NCBI GenBank assembly: GCA_030867875.1
Contig: JAOWCC010000763.1
Coordinates: 1-64,000, forward strand
Length of the DNA stretch: 64,000 nucleotides
From: Actinernus sp. WN-2022
Lineage: Eukaryota > Cnidaria > Anthozoa > Actiniaria > Actinernidae
Reading direction: 5' to 3'
Under the pieces are notes generated by a model. That model was not told the DNA's origin. It did not search any database and saw nothing but the letters and a program-made list of their open reading frames with translations. Both the position numbers and the translations under genes were made by a program. Positions 45,401 through 59,898 of this stretch are shown here, one piece after another. How positions within the stretch are numbered: the first letter of the stretch is position 1; each line of letters begins with the position of its first letter.

Positions 45401-48400
45401 TGCTAGATCTTGTGTACCTTACAATCTTCAAAGTGGTGTCATTTCTCGAGCTTTTGATGGATTTCGATGTACTACACGTCAAAACAACGGTCTCTTCCAG
45501 TACTTTAAGACTAGCGTGCCAGTTTTGCCGTATTTGGAGTAGAAAACCCGAAAATGTGGTTTTTGTAAGCTAACCTGAATCTCTCAAAGTTACTTGTGTA
45601 CCCTAAAATCTTCAAAGTGGCGCCATTTCTCGAGCTTTTGATGGATTTCGATGCACTATACGGCAATACAACGTTCTCTTAATGTAGATTGCGTTTAGTG
45701 GATGGAAGTTTCCTGTATTTTGAGTAACAATACCAGAAAATGGCCTTTTTCTAACCTAAGCATAACCTCTAGGTCTCAAATAAAGAAATTATGGGATGGA
45801 TCTAAGTCAAGTCAATTATGGGATAGAAAGGCCAGAAAAGTCTTCAACTGTCATTTGCCCTTTCAAGAAAACGGCAAAAACACGAGTTACTGGCTTTTAA
45901 AGCTTAAAGGCACACAAGAATTCTTGTGTACCTTACAATCTTCAAAGTGGTGTCATTTCTCGAGCTTTTGATGGATTTCGATGTACTACACGTCAAAACA
46001 ACGGGCTCTTCCAGTACTTTAAGACTAGCGTGCCAGTTTTGCCGTATTTGGAGTAGAAAACCCGAAAATGTGGTTTTTGTAAGCTAACCTGAATCTCTCA
46101 AAGTTACTTGTGTACCCTAAAATCTTCAAAGTGGCGCCATTTCTCGAGCTTTTGATGGATTTCGATGCACTATACGGCAATACAACGTTCTCTTAATGTA
46201 GATTGCGTTTAGTGGATGGAAGTTTCCTGTATTTTGAGTAACAATACCAGAAAATGGCCTTTTTCTAACCTAAGCATAACCTCTAGGTCTCAAATAAAGA
46301 AATTATGGGATGGATCTAAGTCAAGTCAATTATGGGATAGAAAGGCCAGAAAAGTCTTCAACTGTCATTTGCCCTTTCAAGAAAACGGCAAAAACACGAG
46401 TTACTGGCTTTTAAAGCTTAAAGGCACACAAGAATTCTTGTGTACCTTACAATCTTCAAAGTGGTGTCATTTCTCGAGCTTTTGATGGATTTCGATGTAC
46501 TACACGTCAAAACAACGGGCTCTTCCAGTACTTTAAGACTAGCGTGCCAGTTTTGCCGTATTTGGAGTAGAAAACCCGAAAATGTGGTTTTTGTAAGCTA
46601 ACCTGAATCTCTCAAAGTTACTTGTGTACCTTACAATCTTCAAAGTGGCGTCATTTCTCGAGCTTTTGATGGATTTCGATGTACTACACGTCAAAACAAC
46701 GGTCTCTTCCAGTACTTTAAGACTAGCGTGCCAGTTTTGCCGTATTTGGAGTAGAAAACCCGAAAATGTGGTTTTTGTAAGCTAACCTGAATCTCTCAAA
46801 GTTACTTGTGTACCCTAAAATCTTCAAAGTGGCGCCATTTCTCGAGCTTTTGATGGATTTCGATGCACTATACGGCAATACAACGTTCTCTTAATGTAGA
46901 TTGCGTTTAGTGGATGGAAGTTTCCTGTATTTTGAGTAACAATACCAGAAAATGGCCTTTTTCTAACCTAAGCATAACCTCTAGGTCTCAAATAAAGAAA
47001 TTATGGGATGGATCTAAGTCAAGTCAATTATGGGATAGAAAGGCCAGAAAAGTCTTCAACTGTCATTTGCCCTTTCAAGAAAACGGCAAAAACACGAGTT
47101 ACTGGCTTTTAAAGCTTAAAGGCACACAAGATCTAGCATGTTTTCACAAAAGGGGGTGTTAGGTTCAAAGGCTCCTTTTGTGAAAACATGCTAGATCTTG
47201 TGTACCTTACAATCTTCAAAGTGGTGTCATTTCTCGAGCTTTTGATGGATTTCGATGTACTACACGTCAAAACAACGGTCTCTTCCAGTACTTTAAGACT
47301 AGCGTGCCAGTTTTGCCGTATTTGGAGTAGAAAACCCGAAAATGTGGTTTTTGTAAGCTAACCTGAATCTCTCAAAGTTACTTGTGTACCTTACAATCTT
47401 CAAAGTGGCGTCATTTCTCGAGCTTTTGATGGATTTCGATGTACTACACGTCAAAACAACGGTCTCTTCCAGTACTTTAAGACTAGCGTGCCAGTTTTGC
47501 CGTATTTGGAGTAGAAAACCCGAAAATGTGGTTTTTGTAAGCTAACCTGAATCTCTCAAAGTTACTTGTGTACCCTAAAATCTTCAAAGTGGCGCCATTT
47601 CTCGAGCTTTTGATGGATTTCGATGCACTATACGGCAATACAACGTTCTCTTAATGTAGATTGCGTTTAGTGGATGGAAGTTTCCTGTATTTTGAGTAAC
47701 AATACCAGAAAATGGCCTTTTTCTAACCTAAGCATAACCTCTAGGTCTCAAATAAAGAAATTATGGGATGGATCTAAGTCAAGTCAATTATGGGATAGAA
47801 AGGCCAGAAAAGTCTTCAACTGTCATTTGCCCTTTCAAGAAAACGGCAAAAACACGAGTTACTGGCTTTTAAAGCTTAAAGGCACACAAGAATTCTTGTG
47901 TACCTTACAATCTTCAAAGTGGTGTCATTTCTCGAGCTTTTGATGGATTTCGATGTACTACACGTCAAAACAACGGGCTCTTCCAGTACTTTAAGACTAG
48001 CGTGCCAGTTTTGCCGTATTTGGAGTAGAAAACCCGAAAATGTGGTTTTTGTAAGCTAACCTGAATCTCTCAAAGTTACTTGTGTACCTTACAATCTTCA
48101 AAGTGGCGTCATTTCTCGAGCTTTTGATGGATTTCGATGTACTACACGTCAAAACAACGGTCTCTTCCAGTACTTTAAGACTAGCGTGCCAGTTTTGCCG
48201 TATTTGGAGTAGAAAACCCGAAAATGTGGTTTTTGTAAGCTAACCTGAATCTCTCAAAGTTACTTGTGTACCCTAAAATCTTCAAAGTGGCGCCATTTCT
48301 CGAGCTTTTGATGGATTTCGATGCACTATACGGCAATACAACGTTCTCTTAATGTAGATTGCGTTTAGTGGATGGAAGTTTCCTGTATTTTGAGTAACAA

Positions 48401-51400
48401 TACCAGAAAATGGCCTTTTTCTAACCTAAGCATAACCTCTAGGTCTCAAATAAAGAAATTATGGGATGGATCTAAGTCAAGTCAATTATGGGATAGAAAG
48501 GCCAGAAAAGTCTTCAACTGTCATTTGCCCTTTCAAGAAAACGGCAAAAACACGAGTTACTGGCTTTTAAAGCTTAAAGGCACACAAGATCTAGCATGTT
48601 TTCACAAAAGGGGGTGTTAGGTTCAAAGGCTCCTTTTGTGAAAACATGCTAGATCTTGTGTACCTTACAATCTTCAAAGTGGTGTCATTTCTCGAGCTTT
48701 TGATGGATTTCGATGTACTACACGTCAAAACAACGGTCTCTTCCAGTACTTTAAGACTAGCGTGCCAGTTTTGCCGTATTTGGAGTAGAAAACCCGAAAA
48801 TGTGGTTTTTGTAAGCTAACCTGAATCTCTCAAAGTTACTTGTGTACCTTACAATCTTCAAAGTGGCGTCATTTCTCGAGCTTTTGATGGATTTCGATGT
48901 ACTACACGTCAAAACAACGGTCTCTTCCAGTACTTTAAGACTAGCGTGCCAGTTTTGCCGTATTTGGAGTAGAAAACCCGAAAATGTGGTTTTTGTAAGC
49001 TAACCTGAATCTCTCAAAGTTACTTGTGTACCCTAAAATCTTCAAAGTGGCGCCATTTCTCGAGCTTTTGATGGATTTCGATGCACTATACGGCAATACA
49101 ACGTTCTCTTAATGTAGATTGCGTTTAGTGGATGGAAGTTTCCTGTATTTTGAGTAACAATACCAGAAAATGGCCTTTTTCTAACCTAAGCATAACCTCT
49201 AGGTCTCAAATAAAGAAATTATGGGATGGATCTAAGTCAAGTCAATTATGGGATAGAAAGGCCAGAAAAGTCTTCAACTGTCATTTGCCCTTTCAAGAAA
49301 ACGGCAAAAACACGAGTTACTGGCTTTTAAAGCTTAAAGGCACACAAGATCTAGCATGTTTTCACAAAAGGGGGTGTTAGGTTCAAAGGCTCCTTTTGTG
49401 AAAACATGCTAGATCTTGTGTACCTTACAATCTTCAAAGTGGTGTCATTTCTCGAGCTTTTGATGGATTTCGATGTACTACACGTCAAAACAACGGTCTC
49501 TTCCAGTACTTTAAGACTAGCGTGCCAGTTTTGCCGTATTTGGAGTAGAAAACCCGAAAATGTGGTTTTTGTAAGCTAACCTGAATCTCTCAAAGTTACT
49601 TGTGTACCCTAAAATCTTCAAAGTGGCGCCATTTCTCGAGCTTTTGATGGATTTCGATGCACTATACGGCAATACAACGTTCTCTTAATGTAGATTGCGT
49701 TTAGTGGATGGAAGTTTCCTGTATTTTGAGTAACAATACCAGAAAATGGCCTTTTTCTAACCTAAGCATAACCTCTAGGTCTCAAATAAAGAAATTATGG
49801 GATGGATCTAAGTCAAGTCAATTATGGGATAGAAAGGCCAGAAAAGTCTTCAACTGTCATTTGCCCTTTCAAGAAAACGGCAAAAACACGAGTTACTGGC
49901 TTTTAAAGCTTAAAGGCACACAAGAATTCTTGTGTACCTTACAATCTTCAAAGTGGTGTCATTTCTCGAGCTTTTGATGGATTTCGATGTACTACACGTC
50001 AAAACAACGGTCTCTTCCAGTACTTTAAGACTAGCGTGCCAGTTTTGCCGTATTTGGAGTAGAAAACCCGAAAATGTGGTTTTTGTAAGCTAACCTGAAT
50101 CTCTCAAAGTTACTTGTGTACCCTAAAATCTTCAAAGTGGCGCCATTTCTCGAGCTTTTGATGGATTTCGATGCACTATACGGCAATACAACGTTCTCTT
50201 AATGTAGATTGCGTTTAGTGGATGGAAGTTTCCTGTATTTTGAGTAACAATACCAGAAAATGGCCTTTTTCTAACCTAAGCATAACCTCTAGGTCTCAAA
50301 TAAAGAAATTATGGGATGGATCTAAGTCAAGTCAATTATGGGATAGAAAGGCCAGAAAAGTCTTCAACTGTCATTTGCCCTTTCAAGAAAACGGCAAAAA
50401 CACGAGTTACTGGCTTTTAAAGCTTAAAGGCACACAAGATCTAGCATGTTTTCACAAAAGGGGGTGTTAGGTTCAAAGGCTCCTTTTGTGAAAACATGCT
50501 AGATCTTGTGTACCTTACAATCTTCAAAGTGGTGTCATTTCTCGAGCTTTTGATGGATTTCGATGTACTACACGTCAAAACAACGGTCTCTTCCAGTACT
50601 TTAAGACTAGCGTGCCAGTTTTGCCGTATTTGGAGTAGAAAACCCGAAAATGTGGTTTTTGTAAGCTAACCTGAATCTCTCAAAGTTACTTGTGTACCCT
50701 AAAATCTTCAAAGTGGCGCCATTTCTCGAGCTTTTGATGGATTTCGATGCACTATACGGCAATACAACGTTCTCTTAATGTAGATTGCGTTTAGTGGATG
50801 GAAGTTTCCTGTATTTTGAGTAACAATACCAGAAAATGGCCTTTTTCTAACCTAAGCATAACCTCTAGGTCTCAAATAAAGAAATTATGGGATGGATCTA
50901 AGTCAAGTCAATTATGGGATAGAAAGGCCAGAAAAGTCTTCAACTGTCATTTGCCCTTTCAAGAAAACGGCAAAAACACGAGTTACTGGCTTTTAAAGCT
51001 TAAAGGCACACAAGAATTCTTGTGTACCTTACAATCTTCAAAGTGGTGTCATTTCTCGAGCTTTTGATGGATTTCGATGTACTACACGTCAAAACAACGG
51101 TCTCTTCCAGTACTTTAAGACTAGCGTGCCAGTTTTGCCGTATTTGGAGTAGAAAACCCGAAAATGTGGTTTTTGTAAGCTAACCTGAATCTCTCAAAGT
51201 TACTTGTGTACCCTAAAATCTTCAAAGTGGCGCCATTTCTCGAGCTTTTGATGGATTTCGATGCACTATACGGCAATACAACGTTCTCTTAATGTAGATT
51301 GCGTTTAGTGGATGGAAGTTTCCTGTATTTTGAGTAACAATACCAGAAAATGGCCTTTTTCTAACCTAAGCATAACCTCTAGGTCTCAAATAAAGAAATT

Positions 51401-52806
51401 ATGGGATGGATCTAAGTCAAGTCAATTATGGGATAGAAAGGCCAGAAAAGTCTTCAACTGTCATTTGCCCTTTCAAGAAAACGGCAAAAACACGAGTTAC
51501 TGGCTTTTAAAGCTTAAAGGCACACAAGAATTCTTGTGTACCTTACAATCTTCAAAGTGGTGTCATTTCTCGAGCTTTTGATGGATTTCGATGTACTACA
51601 CGTCAAAACAACGGTCTCTTCCAGTACTTTAAGACTAGCGTGCCAGTTTTGCCGTATTTGGAGTAGAAAATCCGAAAATGTGGTTTTTGTAAGCTAACCT
51701 GAATCTCTCAAAGTTACTTGTGTACCCTAAAATCTTCAAAGTGGCGCCATTTCTCGAGCTTTTGATGGATTTCGATGCACTATACGGCAATACAACGTTC
51801 TCTTAATGTAGATTGCGTTTAGTGGATGGAAGTTTCCTGTATTTTGAGTAACAATACCAGAAAATGGCCTTTTTCTAACCTAAGCATAACCTCTAGGTCT
51901 CAAATAAAGAAATTATGGGATGGATCTAAGTCAAGTCAATTATGGGATAGAAAGGCCAGAAAAGTCTTCAACTGTCATTTGCCCTTTCAAGAAAACGGCA
52001 AAAACACGAGTTACTGGCTTTTAAAGCTTAAAGGCACACAAGATCTAGCATGTTTTCACAAAAGGGGGTGTTAGGTTCAAAGGCTCCTTTTGTGAAAACA
52101 TGCTAGATCTTGTGTACCTTACAATCTTCAAAGTGGTGTCATTTCTCGAGCTTTTGATGGATTTCGATGTACTACACGTCAAAACAACGGTCTCTTCCAG
52201 TACTTTAAGACTAGCGTGCCAGTTTTGCCGTATTTGGAGTAGAAAACCCGAAAATGTGGTTTTTGTAAGCTAACCTGAATCTCTCAAAGTTACTTGTGTA
52301 CCCTAAAATCTTCAAAGTGGCGCCATTTCTCGAGCTTTTGATGGATTTCGATGCACTATACGGCAATACAACGTTCTCTTAATGTAGATTGCGTTTAGTG
52401 GATGGAAGTTTCCTGTATTTTGAGTAACAATACCAGAAAATGGCCTTTTTCTAACCTAAGCATAACCTCTAGGTCTCAAATAAAGAAATTATGGGATGGA
52501 TCTAAGTCAAGTCAATTATGGGATAGAAAGGCCAGAAAAGTCTTCAACTGTCATTTGCCCTTTCAAGAAAACGGCAAAAACACGAGTTACTGGCTTTTAA
52601 AGCTTAAAGGCACACAAGAATTCTTGTGTACCTTACAATCTTCAAAGTGGTGTCATTTCTCGAGCTTTTGATGGATTTCGATGTACTACACGTCAAAACA
52701 ACGGTCTCTTCCAGTACTTTAAGACTAGCGTGCCAGTTTTGCCGTATTTGGAGTAGAAAACCCGAAAATGTGGTTTTTGTAAGCTAACCTGAATCTCTCA
52801 AAGTTA

Positions 52807-55800
52807 CTTGTGTACCCTAAAATCTTCAAAGTGGCGCCATTTCTCGAGCTTTTGATGGATTTCGATGCACTATACGGCAATACAACGTTCTCTTAATGTA
52901 GATTGCGTTTAGTGGATGGAAGTTTCCTGTATTTTGAGTAACAATACCAGAAAATGGCCTTTTTCTAACCTAAGCATAACCTCTAGGTCTCAAATAAAGA
53001 AATTATGGGATGGATCTAAGTCAAGTCAATTATGGGATAGAAAGGCCAGAAAAGTCTTCAACTGTCATTTGCCCTTTCAAGAAAACGGCAAAAACACGAG
53101 TTACTGGCTTTTAAAGCTTAAAGGCACACAAGATCTAGCATGTTTTCACAAAAGGGGGTGTTAGGTTCAAAGGCTCCTTTTGTGAAAACATGCTAGATCT
53201 TGTGTACCTTACAATCTTCAAAGTGGTGTCATTTCTCGAGCTTTTGATGGATTTCGATGTACTACACGTCAAAACAACGGTCTCTTCCAGTACTTTAAGA
53301 CTAGCGTGCCAGTTTTGCCGTATTTGGAGTAGAAAACCCGAAAATGTGGTTTTTGTAAGCTAACCTGAATCTCTCAAAGTTACTTGTGTACCCTAAAATC
53401 TTCAAAGTGGCGCCATTTCTCGAGCTTTTGATGGATTTCGATGCACTATACGGCAATACAACGTTCTCTTAATGTAGATTGCGTTTAGTGGATGGAAGTT
53501 TCCTGTATTTTGAGTAACAATACCAGAAAATGGCCTTTTTCTAACCTAAGCATAACCTCTAGGTCTCAAATAAAGAAATTATGGGATGGATCTAAGTCAA
53601 GTCAATTATGGGATAGAAAGGCCAGAAAAGTCTTCAACTGTCATTTGCCCTTTCAAGAAAACGGCAAAAACACGAGTTACTGGCTTTTAAAGCTTAAAGG
53701 CACACAAGAATTCTTGTGTACCTTACAATCTTCAAAGTGGTGTCATTTCTCGAGCTTTTGATGGATTTCGATGTACTACACGTCAAAACAACGGTCTCTT
53801 CCAGTACTTTAAGACTAGCGTGCCAGTTTTGCCGTATTTGGAGTAGAAAATCCGAAAATGTGGTTTTTGTAAGCTAACCTGAATCTCTCAAAGTTACTTG
53901 TGTACCCTAAAATCTTCAAAGTGGCGCCATTTCTCGAGCTTTTGATGGATTTCGATGCACTATACGGCAATACAACGTTCTCTTAATGTAGATTGCGTTT
54001 AGTGGATGGAAGTTTCCTGTATTTTGAGTAACAATACCAGAAAATGGCCTTTTTCTAACCTAAGCATAACCTCTAGGTCTCAAATAAAGAAATTATGGGA
54101 TGGATCTAAGTCAAGTCAATTATGGGATAGAAAGGCCAGAAAAGTCTTCAACTGTCATTTGCCCTTTCAAGAAAACGGCAAAAACACGAGTTACTGGCTT
54201 TTAAAGCTTAAAGGCACACAAGATCTAGCATGTTTTCACAAAAGGGGGTGTTAGGTTCAAAGGCTCCTTTTGTGAAAACATGCTAGATCTTGTGTACCTT
54301 ACAATCTTCAAAGTGGTGTCATTTCTCGAGCTTTTGATGGATTTCGATGTACTACACGTCAAAACAACGGTCTCTTCCAGTACTTTAAGACTAGCGTGCC
54401 AGTTTTGCCGTATTTGGAGTAGAAAACCCGAAAATGTGGTTTTTGTAAGCTAACCTGAATCTCTCAAAGTTACTTGTGTACCCTAAAATCTTCAAAGTGG
54501 CGCCATTTCTCGAGCTTTTGATGGATTTCGATGCACTATACGGCAATACAACGTTCTCTTAATGTAGATTGCGTTTAGTGGATGGAAGTTTCCTGTATTT
54601 TGAGTAACAATACCAGAAAATGGCCTTTTTCTAACCTAAGCATAACCTCTAGGTCTCAAATAAAGAAATTATGGGATGGATCTAAGTCAAGTCAATTATG
54701 GGATAGAAAGGCCAGAAAAGTCTTCAACTGTCATTTGCCCTTTCAAGAAAACGGCAAAAACACGAGTTACTGGCTTTTAAAGCTTAAAGGCACACAAGAA
54801 TTCTTGTGTACCTTACAATCTTCAAAGTGGTGTCATTTCTCGAGCTTTTGATGGATTTCGATGTACTACACGTCAAAACAACGGTCTCTTCCAGTACTTT
54901 AAGACTAGCGTGCCAGTTTTGCCGTATTTGGAGTAGAAAACCCGAAAATGTGGTTTTTGTAAGCTAACCTGAATCTCTCAAAGTTACTTGTGTACCCTAA
55001 AATCTTCAAAGTGGCGCCATTTCTCGAGCTTTTGATGGATTTCGATGCACTATACGGCAATACAACGTTCTCTTAATGTAGATTGCGTTTAGTGGATGGA
55101 AGTTTCCTGTATTTTGAGTAACAATACCAGAAAATGGCCTTTTTCTAACCTAAGCATAACCTCTAGGTCTCAAATAAAGAAATTATGGGATGGATCTAAG
55201 TCAAGTCAATTATGGGATAGAAAGGCCAGAAAAGTCTTCAACTGTCATTTGCCCTTTCAAGAAAACGGCAAAAACACGAGTTACTGGCTTTTAAAGCTTA
55301 AAGGCACACAAGATCTAGCATGTTTTCACAAAAGGGGGTGTTAGGTTCAAAGGCTCCTTTTGTGAAAACATGCTAGATCTTGTGTACCTTACAATCTTCA
55401 AAGTGGTGTCATTTCTCGAGCTTTTGATGGATTTCGATGTACTACACGTCAAAACAACGGTCTCTTCCAGTACTTTAAGACTAGCGTGCCAGTTTTGCCG
55501 TATTTGGAGTAGAAAACCCGAAAATGTGGTTTTTGTAAGCTAACCTGAATCTCTCAAAGTTACTTGTGTACCCTAAAATCTTCAAAGTGGCGCCATTTCT
55601 CGAGCTTTTGATGGATTTCGATGCACTATACGGCAATACAACGTTCTCTTAATGTAGATTGCGTTTAGTGGATGGAAGTTTCCTGTATTTTGAGTAACAA
55701 TACCAGAAAATGGCCTTTTTCTAACCTAAGCATAACCTCTAGGTCTCAAATAAAGAAATTATGGGATGGATCTAAGTCAAGTCAATTATGGGATAGAAAG

Positions 55801-58800
55801 GCCAGAAAAGTCTTCAACTGTCATTTGCCCTTTCAAGAAAACGGCAAAAACACGAGTTACTGGCTTTTAAAGCTTAAAGGCACACAAGAATTCTTGTGTA
55901 CCTTACAATCTTCAAAGTGGTGTCATTTCTCGAGCTTTTGATGGATTTCGATGTACTACACGTCAAAACAACGGTCTCTTCCAGTACTTTAAGACTAGCG
56001 TGCCAGTTTTGCCGTATTTGGAGTAGAAAACCCGAAAATGTGGTTTTTGTAAGCTAACCTGAATCTCTCAAAGTTACTTGTGTACCCTAAAATCTTCAAA
56101 GTGGCGCCATTTCTCGAGCTTTTGATGGATTTCGATGCACTATACGGCAATACAACGTTCTCTTAATGTAGATTGCGTTTAGTGGATGGAAGTTTCCTGT
56201 ATTTTGAGTAACAATACCAGAAAATGGCCTTTTTCTAACCTAAGCATAACCTCTAGGTCTCAAATAAAGAAATTATGGGATGGATCTAAGTCAAGTCAAT
56301 TATGGGATAGAAAGGCCAGAAAAGTCTTCAACTGTCATTTGCCCTTTCAAGAAAACGGCAAAAACACGAGTTACTGGCTTTTAAAGCTTAAAGGCACACA
56401 AGAATTCTTGTGTACCTTACAATCTTCAAAGTGGTGTCATTTCTCGAGCTTTTGATGGATTTCGATGTACTACACGTCAAAACAACGGTCTCTTCCAGTA
56501 CTTTAAGACTAGCGTGCCAGTTTTGCCGTATTTGGAGTAGAAAATCCGAAAATGTGGTTTTTGTAAGCTAACCTGAATCTCTCAAAGTTACTTGTGTACC
56601 CTAAAATCTTCAAAGTGGCGCCATTTCTCGAGCTTTTGATGGATTTCGATGCACTATACGGCAATACAACGTTCTCTTAATGTAGATTGCGTTTAGTGGA
56701 TGGAAGTTTCCTGTATTTTGAGTAACAATACCAGAAAATGGCCTTTTTCTAACCTAAGCATAACCTCTAGGTCTCAAATAAAGAAATTATGGGATGGATC
56801 TAAGTCAAGTCAATTATGGGATAGAAAGGCCAGAAAAGTCTTCAACTGTCATTTGCCCTTTCAAGAAAACGGCAAAAACACGAGTTACTGGCTTTTAAAG
56901 CTTAAAGGCACACAAGATCTAGCATGTTTTCACAAAAGGGGGTGTTAGGTTCAAAGGCTCCTTTTGTGAAAACATGCTAGATCTTGTGTACCTTACAATC
57001 TTCAAAGTGGTGTCATTTCTCGAGCTTTTGATGGATTTCGATGTACTACACGTCAAAACAACGGTCTCTTCCAGTACTTTAAGACTAGCGTGCCAGTTTT
57101 GCCGTATTTGGAGTAGAAAACCCGAAAATGTGGTTTTTGTAAGCTAACCTGAATCTCTCAAAGTTACTTGTGTACCCTAAAATCTTCAAAGTGGCGCCAT
57201 TTCTCGAGCTTTTGATGGATTTCGATGCACTATACGGCAATACAACGTTCTCTTAATGTAGATTGCGTTTAGTGGATGGAAGTTTCCTGTATTTTGAGTA
57301 ACAATACCAGAAAATGGCCTTTTTCTAACCTAAGCATAACCTCTAGGTCTCAAATAAAGAAATTATGGGATGGATCTAAGTCAAGTCAATTATGGGATAG
57401 AAAGGCCAGAAAAGTCTTCAACTGTCATTTGCCCTTTCAAGAAAACGGCAAAAACACGAGTTACTGGCTTTTAAAGCTTAAAGGCACACAAGAATTCTTG
57501 TGTACCTTACAATCTTCAAAGTGGTGTCATTTCTCGAGCTTTTGATGGATTTCGATGTACTACACGTCAAAACAACGGGCTCTTCCAGTACTTTAAGACT
57601 AGCGTGCCAGTTTTGCCGTATTTGGAGTAGAAAACCCGAAAATGTGGTTTTTGTAAGCTAACCTGAATCTCTCAAAGTTACTTGTGTACCCTAAAATCTT
57701 CAAAGTGGCGCCATTTCTCGAGCTTTTGATGGATTTCGATGCACTATACGGCAATACAACGTTCTCTTAATGTAGATTGCGTTTAGTGGATGGAAGTTTC
57801 CTGTATTTTGAGTAACAATACCAGAAAATGGCCTTTTTCTAACCTAAGCATAACCTCTAGGTCTCAAATAAAGAAATTATGGGATGGATCTAAGTCAAGT
57901 CAATTATGGGATAGAAAGGCCAGAAAAGTCTTCAACTGTCATTTGCCCTTTCAAGAAAACGGCAAAAACACGAGTTACTGGCTTTTAAAGCTTAAAGGCA
58001 CACAAGAATTCTTGTGTACCTTACAATCTTCAAAGTGGTGTCATTTCTCGAGCTTTTGATGGATTTCGATGTACTACACGTCAAAACAACGGGCTCTTCC
58101 AGTACTTTAAGACTAGCGTGCCAGTTTTGCCGTATTTGGAGTAGAAAACCCGAAAATGTGGTTTTTGTAAGCTAACCTGAATCTCTCAAAGTTACTTGTG
58201 TACCTTACAATCTTCAAAGTGGCGTCATTTCTCGAGCTTTTGATGGATTTCGATGTACTACACGTCAAAACAACGGTCTCTTCCAGTACTTTAAGACTAG
58301 CGTGCCAGTTTTGCCGTATTTGGAGTAGAAAACCCGAAAATGTGGTTTTTGTAAGCTAACCTGAATCTCTCAAAGTTACTTGTGTACCCTAAAATCTTCA
58401 AAGTGGCGCCATTTCTCGAGCTTTTGATGGATTTCGATGCACTATACGGCAATACAACGTTCTCTTTATGTAGATTGCGTTTAGTGGATGGAAGTTTCCT
58501 GTATTTTGAGTAACAATACCAGAAAATGGCCTTTTTCTAACCTAAGCATAACCTCTAGGTCTCAAATAAAGAAATTATGGGATGGATCTAAGTCAAGTCA
58601 ATTATGGGATAGAAAGGCCAGAAAAGTCTTCAACTGTCATTTGCCCTTTCAAGAAAACGGCAAAAACACGAGTTACTGGCTTTTAAAGCTTAAAGGCACA
58701 CAAGATCTAGCATGTTTTCACAAAAGGGGGTGTTAGGTTCAAAGGCTCCTTTTGTGAAAACATGCTAGATCTTGTGTACCTTACAATCTTCAAAGTGGTG

Positions 58801-59898
58801 TCATTTCTCGAGCTTTTGATGGATTTCGATGTACTACACGTCAAAACAACGGTCTCTTCCAGTACTTTAAGACTAGCGTGCCAGTTTTGCCGTATTTGGA
58901 GTAGAAAACCCGAAAATGTGGTTTTTGTAAGCTAACCTGAATCTCTCAAAGTTACTTGTGTACCTTACAATCTTCAAAGTGGCGTCATTTCTCGAGCTTT
59001 TGATGGATTTCGATGTACTACACGTCAAAACAACGGTCTCTTCCAGTACTTTAAGACTAGCGTGCCAGTTTTGCCGTATTTGGAGTAGAAAACCCGAAAA
59101 TGTGGTTTTTGTAAGCTAACCTGAATCTCTCAAAGTTACTTGTGTACCCTAAAATCTTCAAAGTGGCGCCATTTCTCGAGCTTTTGATGGATTTCGATGC
59201 ACTATACGGCAATACAACGTTCTCTTAATGTAGATTGCGTTTAGTGGATGGAAGTTTCCTGTATTTTGAGTAACAATACCAGAAAATGGCCTTTTTCTAA
59301 CCTAAGCATAACCTCTAGGTCTCAAATAAAGAAATTATGGGATGGATCTAAGTCAAGTCAATTATGGGATAGAAAGGCCAGAAAAGTCTTCAACTGTCAT
59401 TTGCCCTTTCAAGAAAACGGCAAAAACACGAGTTACTGGCTTTTAAAGCTTAAAGGCACACAAGATCTAGCATGTTTTCACAAAAGGGGGTGTTAGGTTC
59501 AAAGGCTCCTTTTGTGAAAACATGCTAGATCTTGTGTACCTTACAATCTTCAAAGTGGTGTCATTTCTCGAGCTTTTGATGGATTTCGATGTACTACACG
59601 TCAAAACAACGGTCTCTTCCAGTACTTTAAGAATAGCGTGCCAGTTTTGCCGTATTTGGAGTAGAAAACCCGAAAATGTGGTTTTTGTAAGCTAACCTGA
59701 ATCTCTCAAAGTTACTTGTGTACCTTACAATCTTCAAAGTGGCGTCATTTCTCGAGCTTTTGATGGATTTCGATGTACTACACGTCAAAACAACGGTCTC
59801 TTCCAGTACTTTAAGACTAGCGTGCCAGTTTTGCCGTATTTGGAGTAGAAAACCCGAAAATGTGGTTTTTGTAAGCTAACCTGAATCTCTCAAAGTTA
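52807..59898 (+). repeat. 7.1-kb array block, second copy
   Basis: This is the partner of 35377-42468. After the block the two copies part: the next B lacks the hairpin in the first copy (42469) and has it in the second (59899), while the preceding module order also differs. The duplicated stretch is thus bounded on both sides within the window. Confidence 0.85.
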
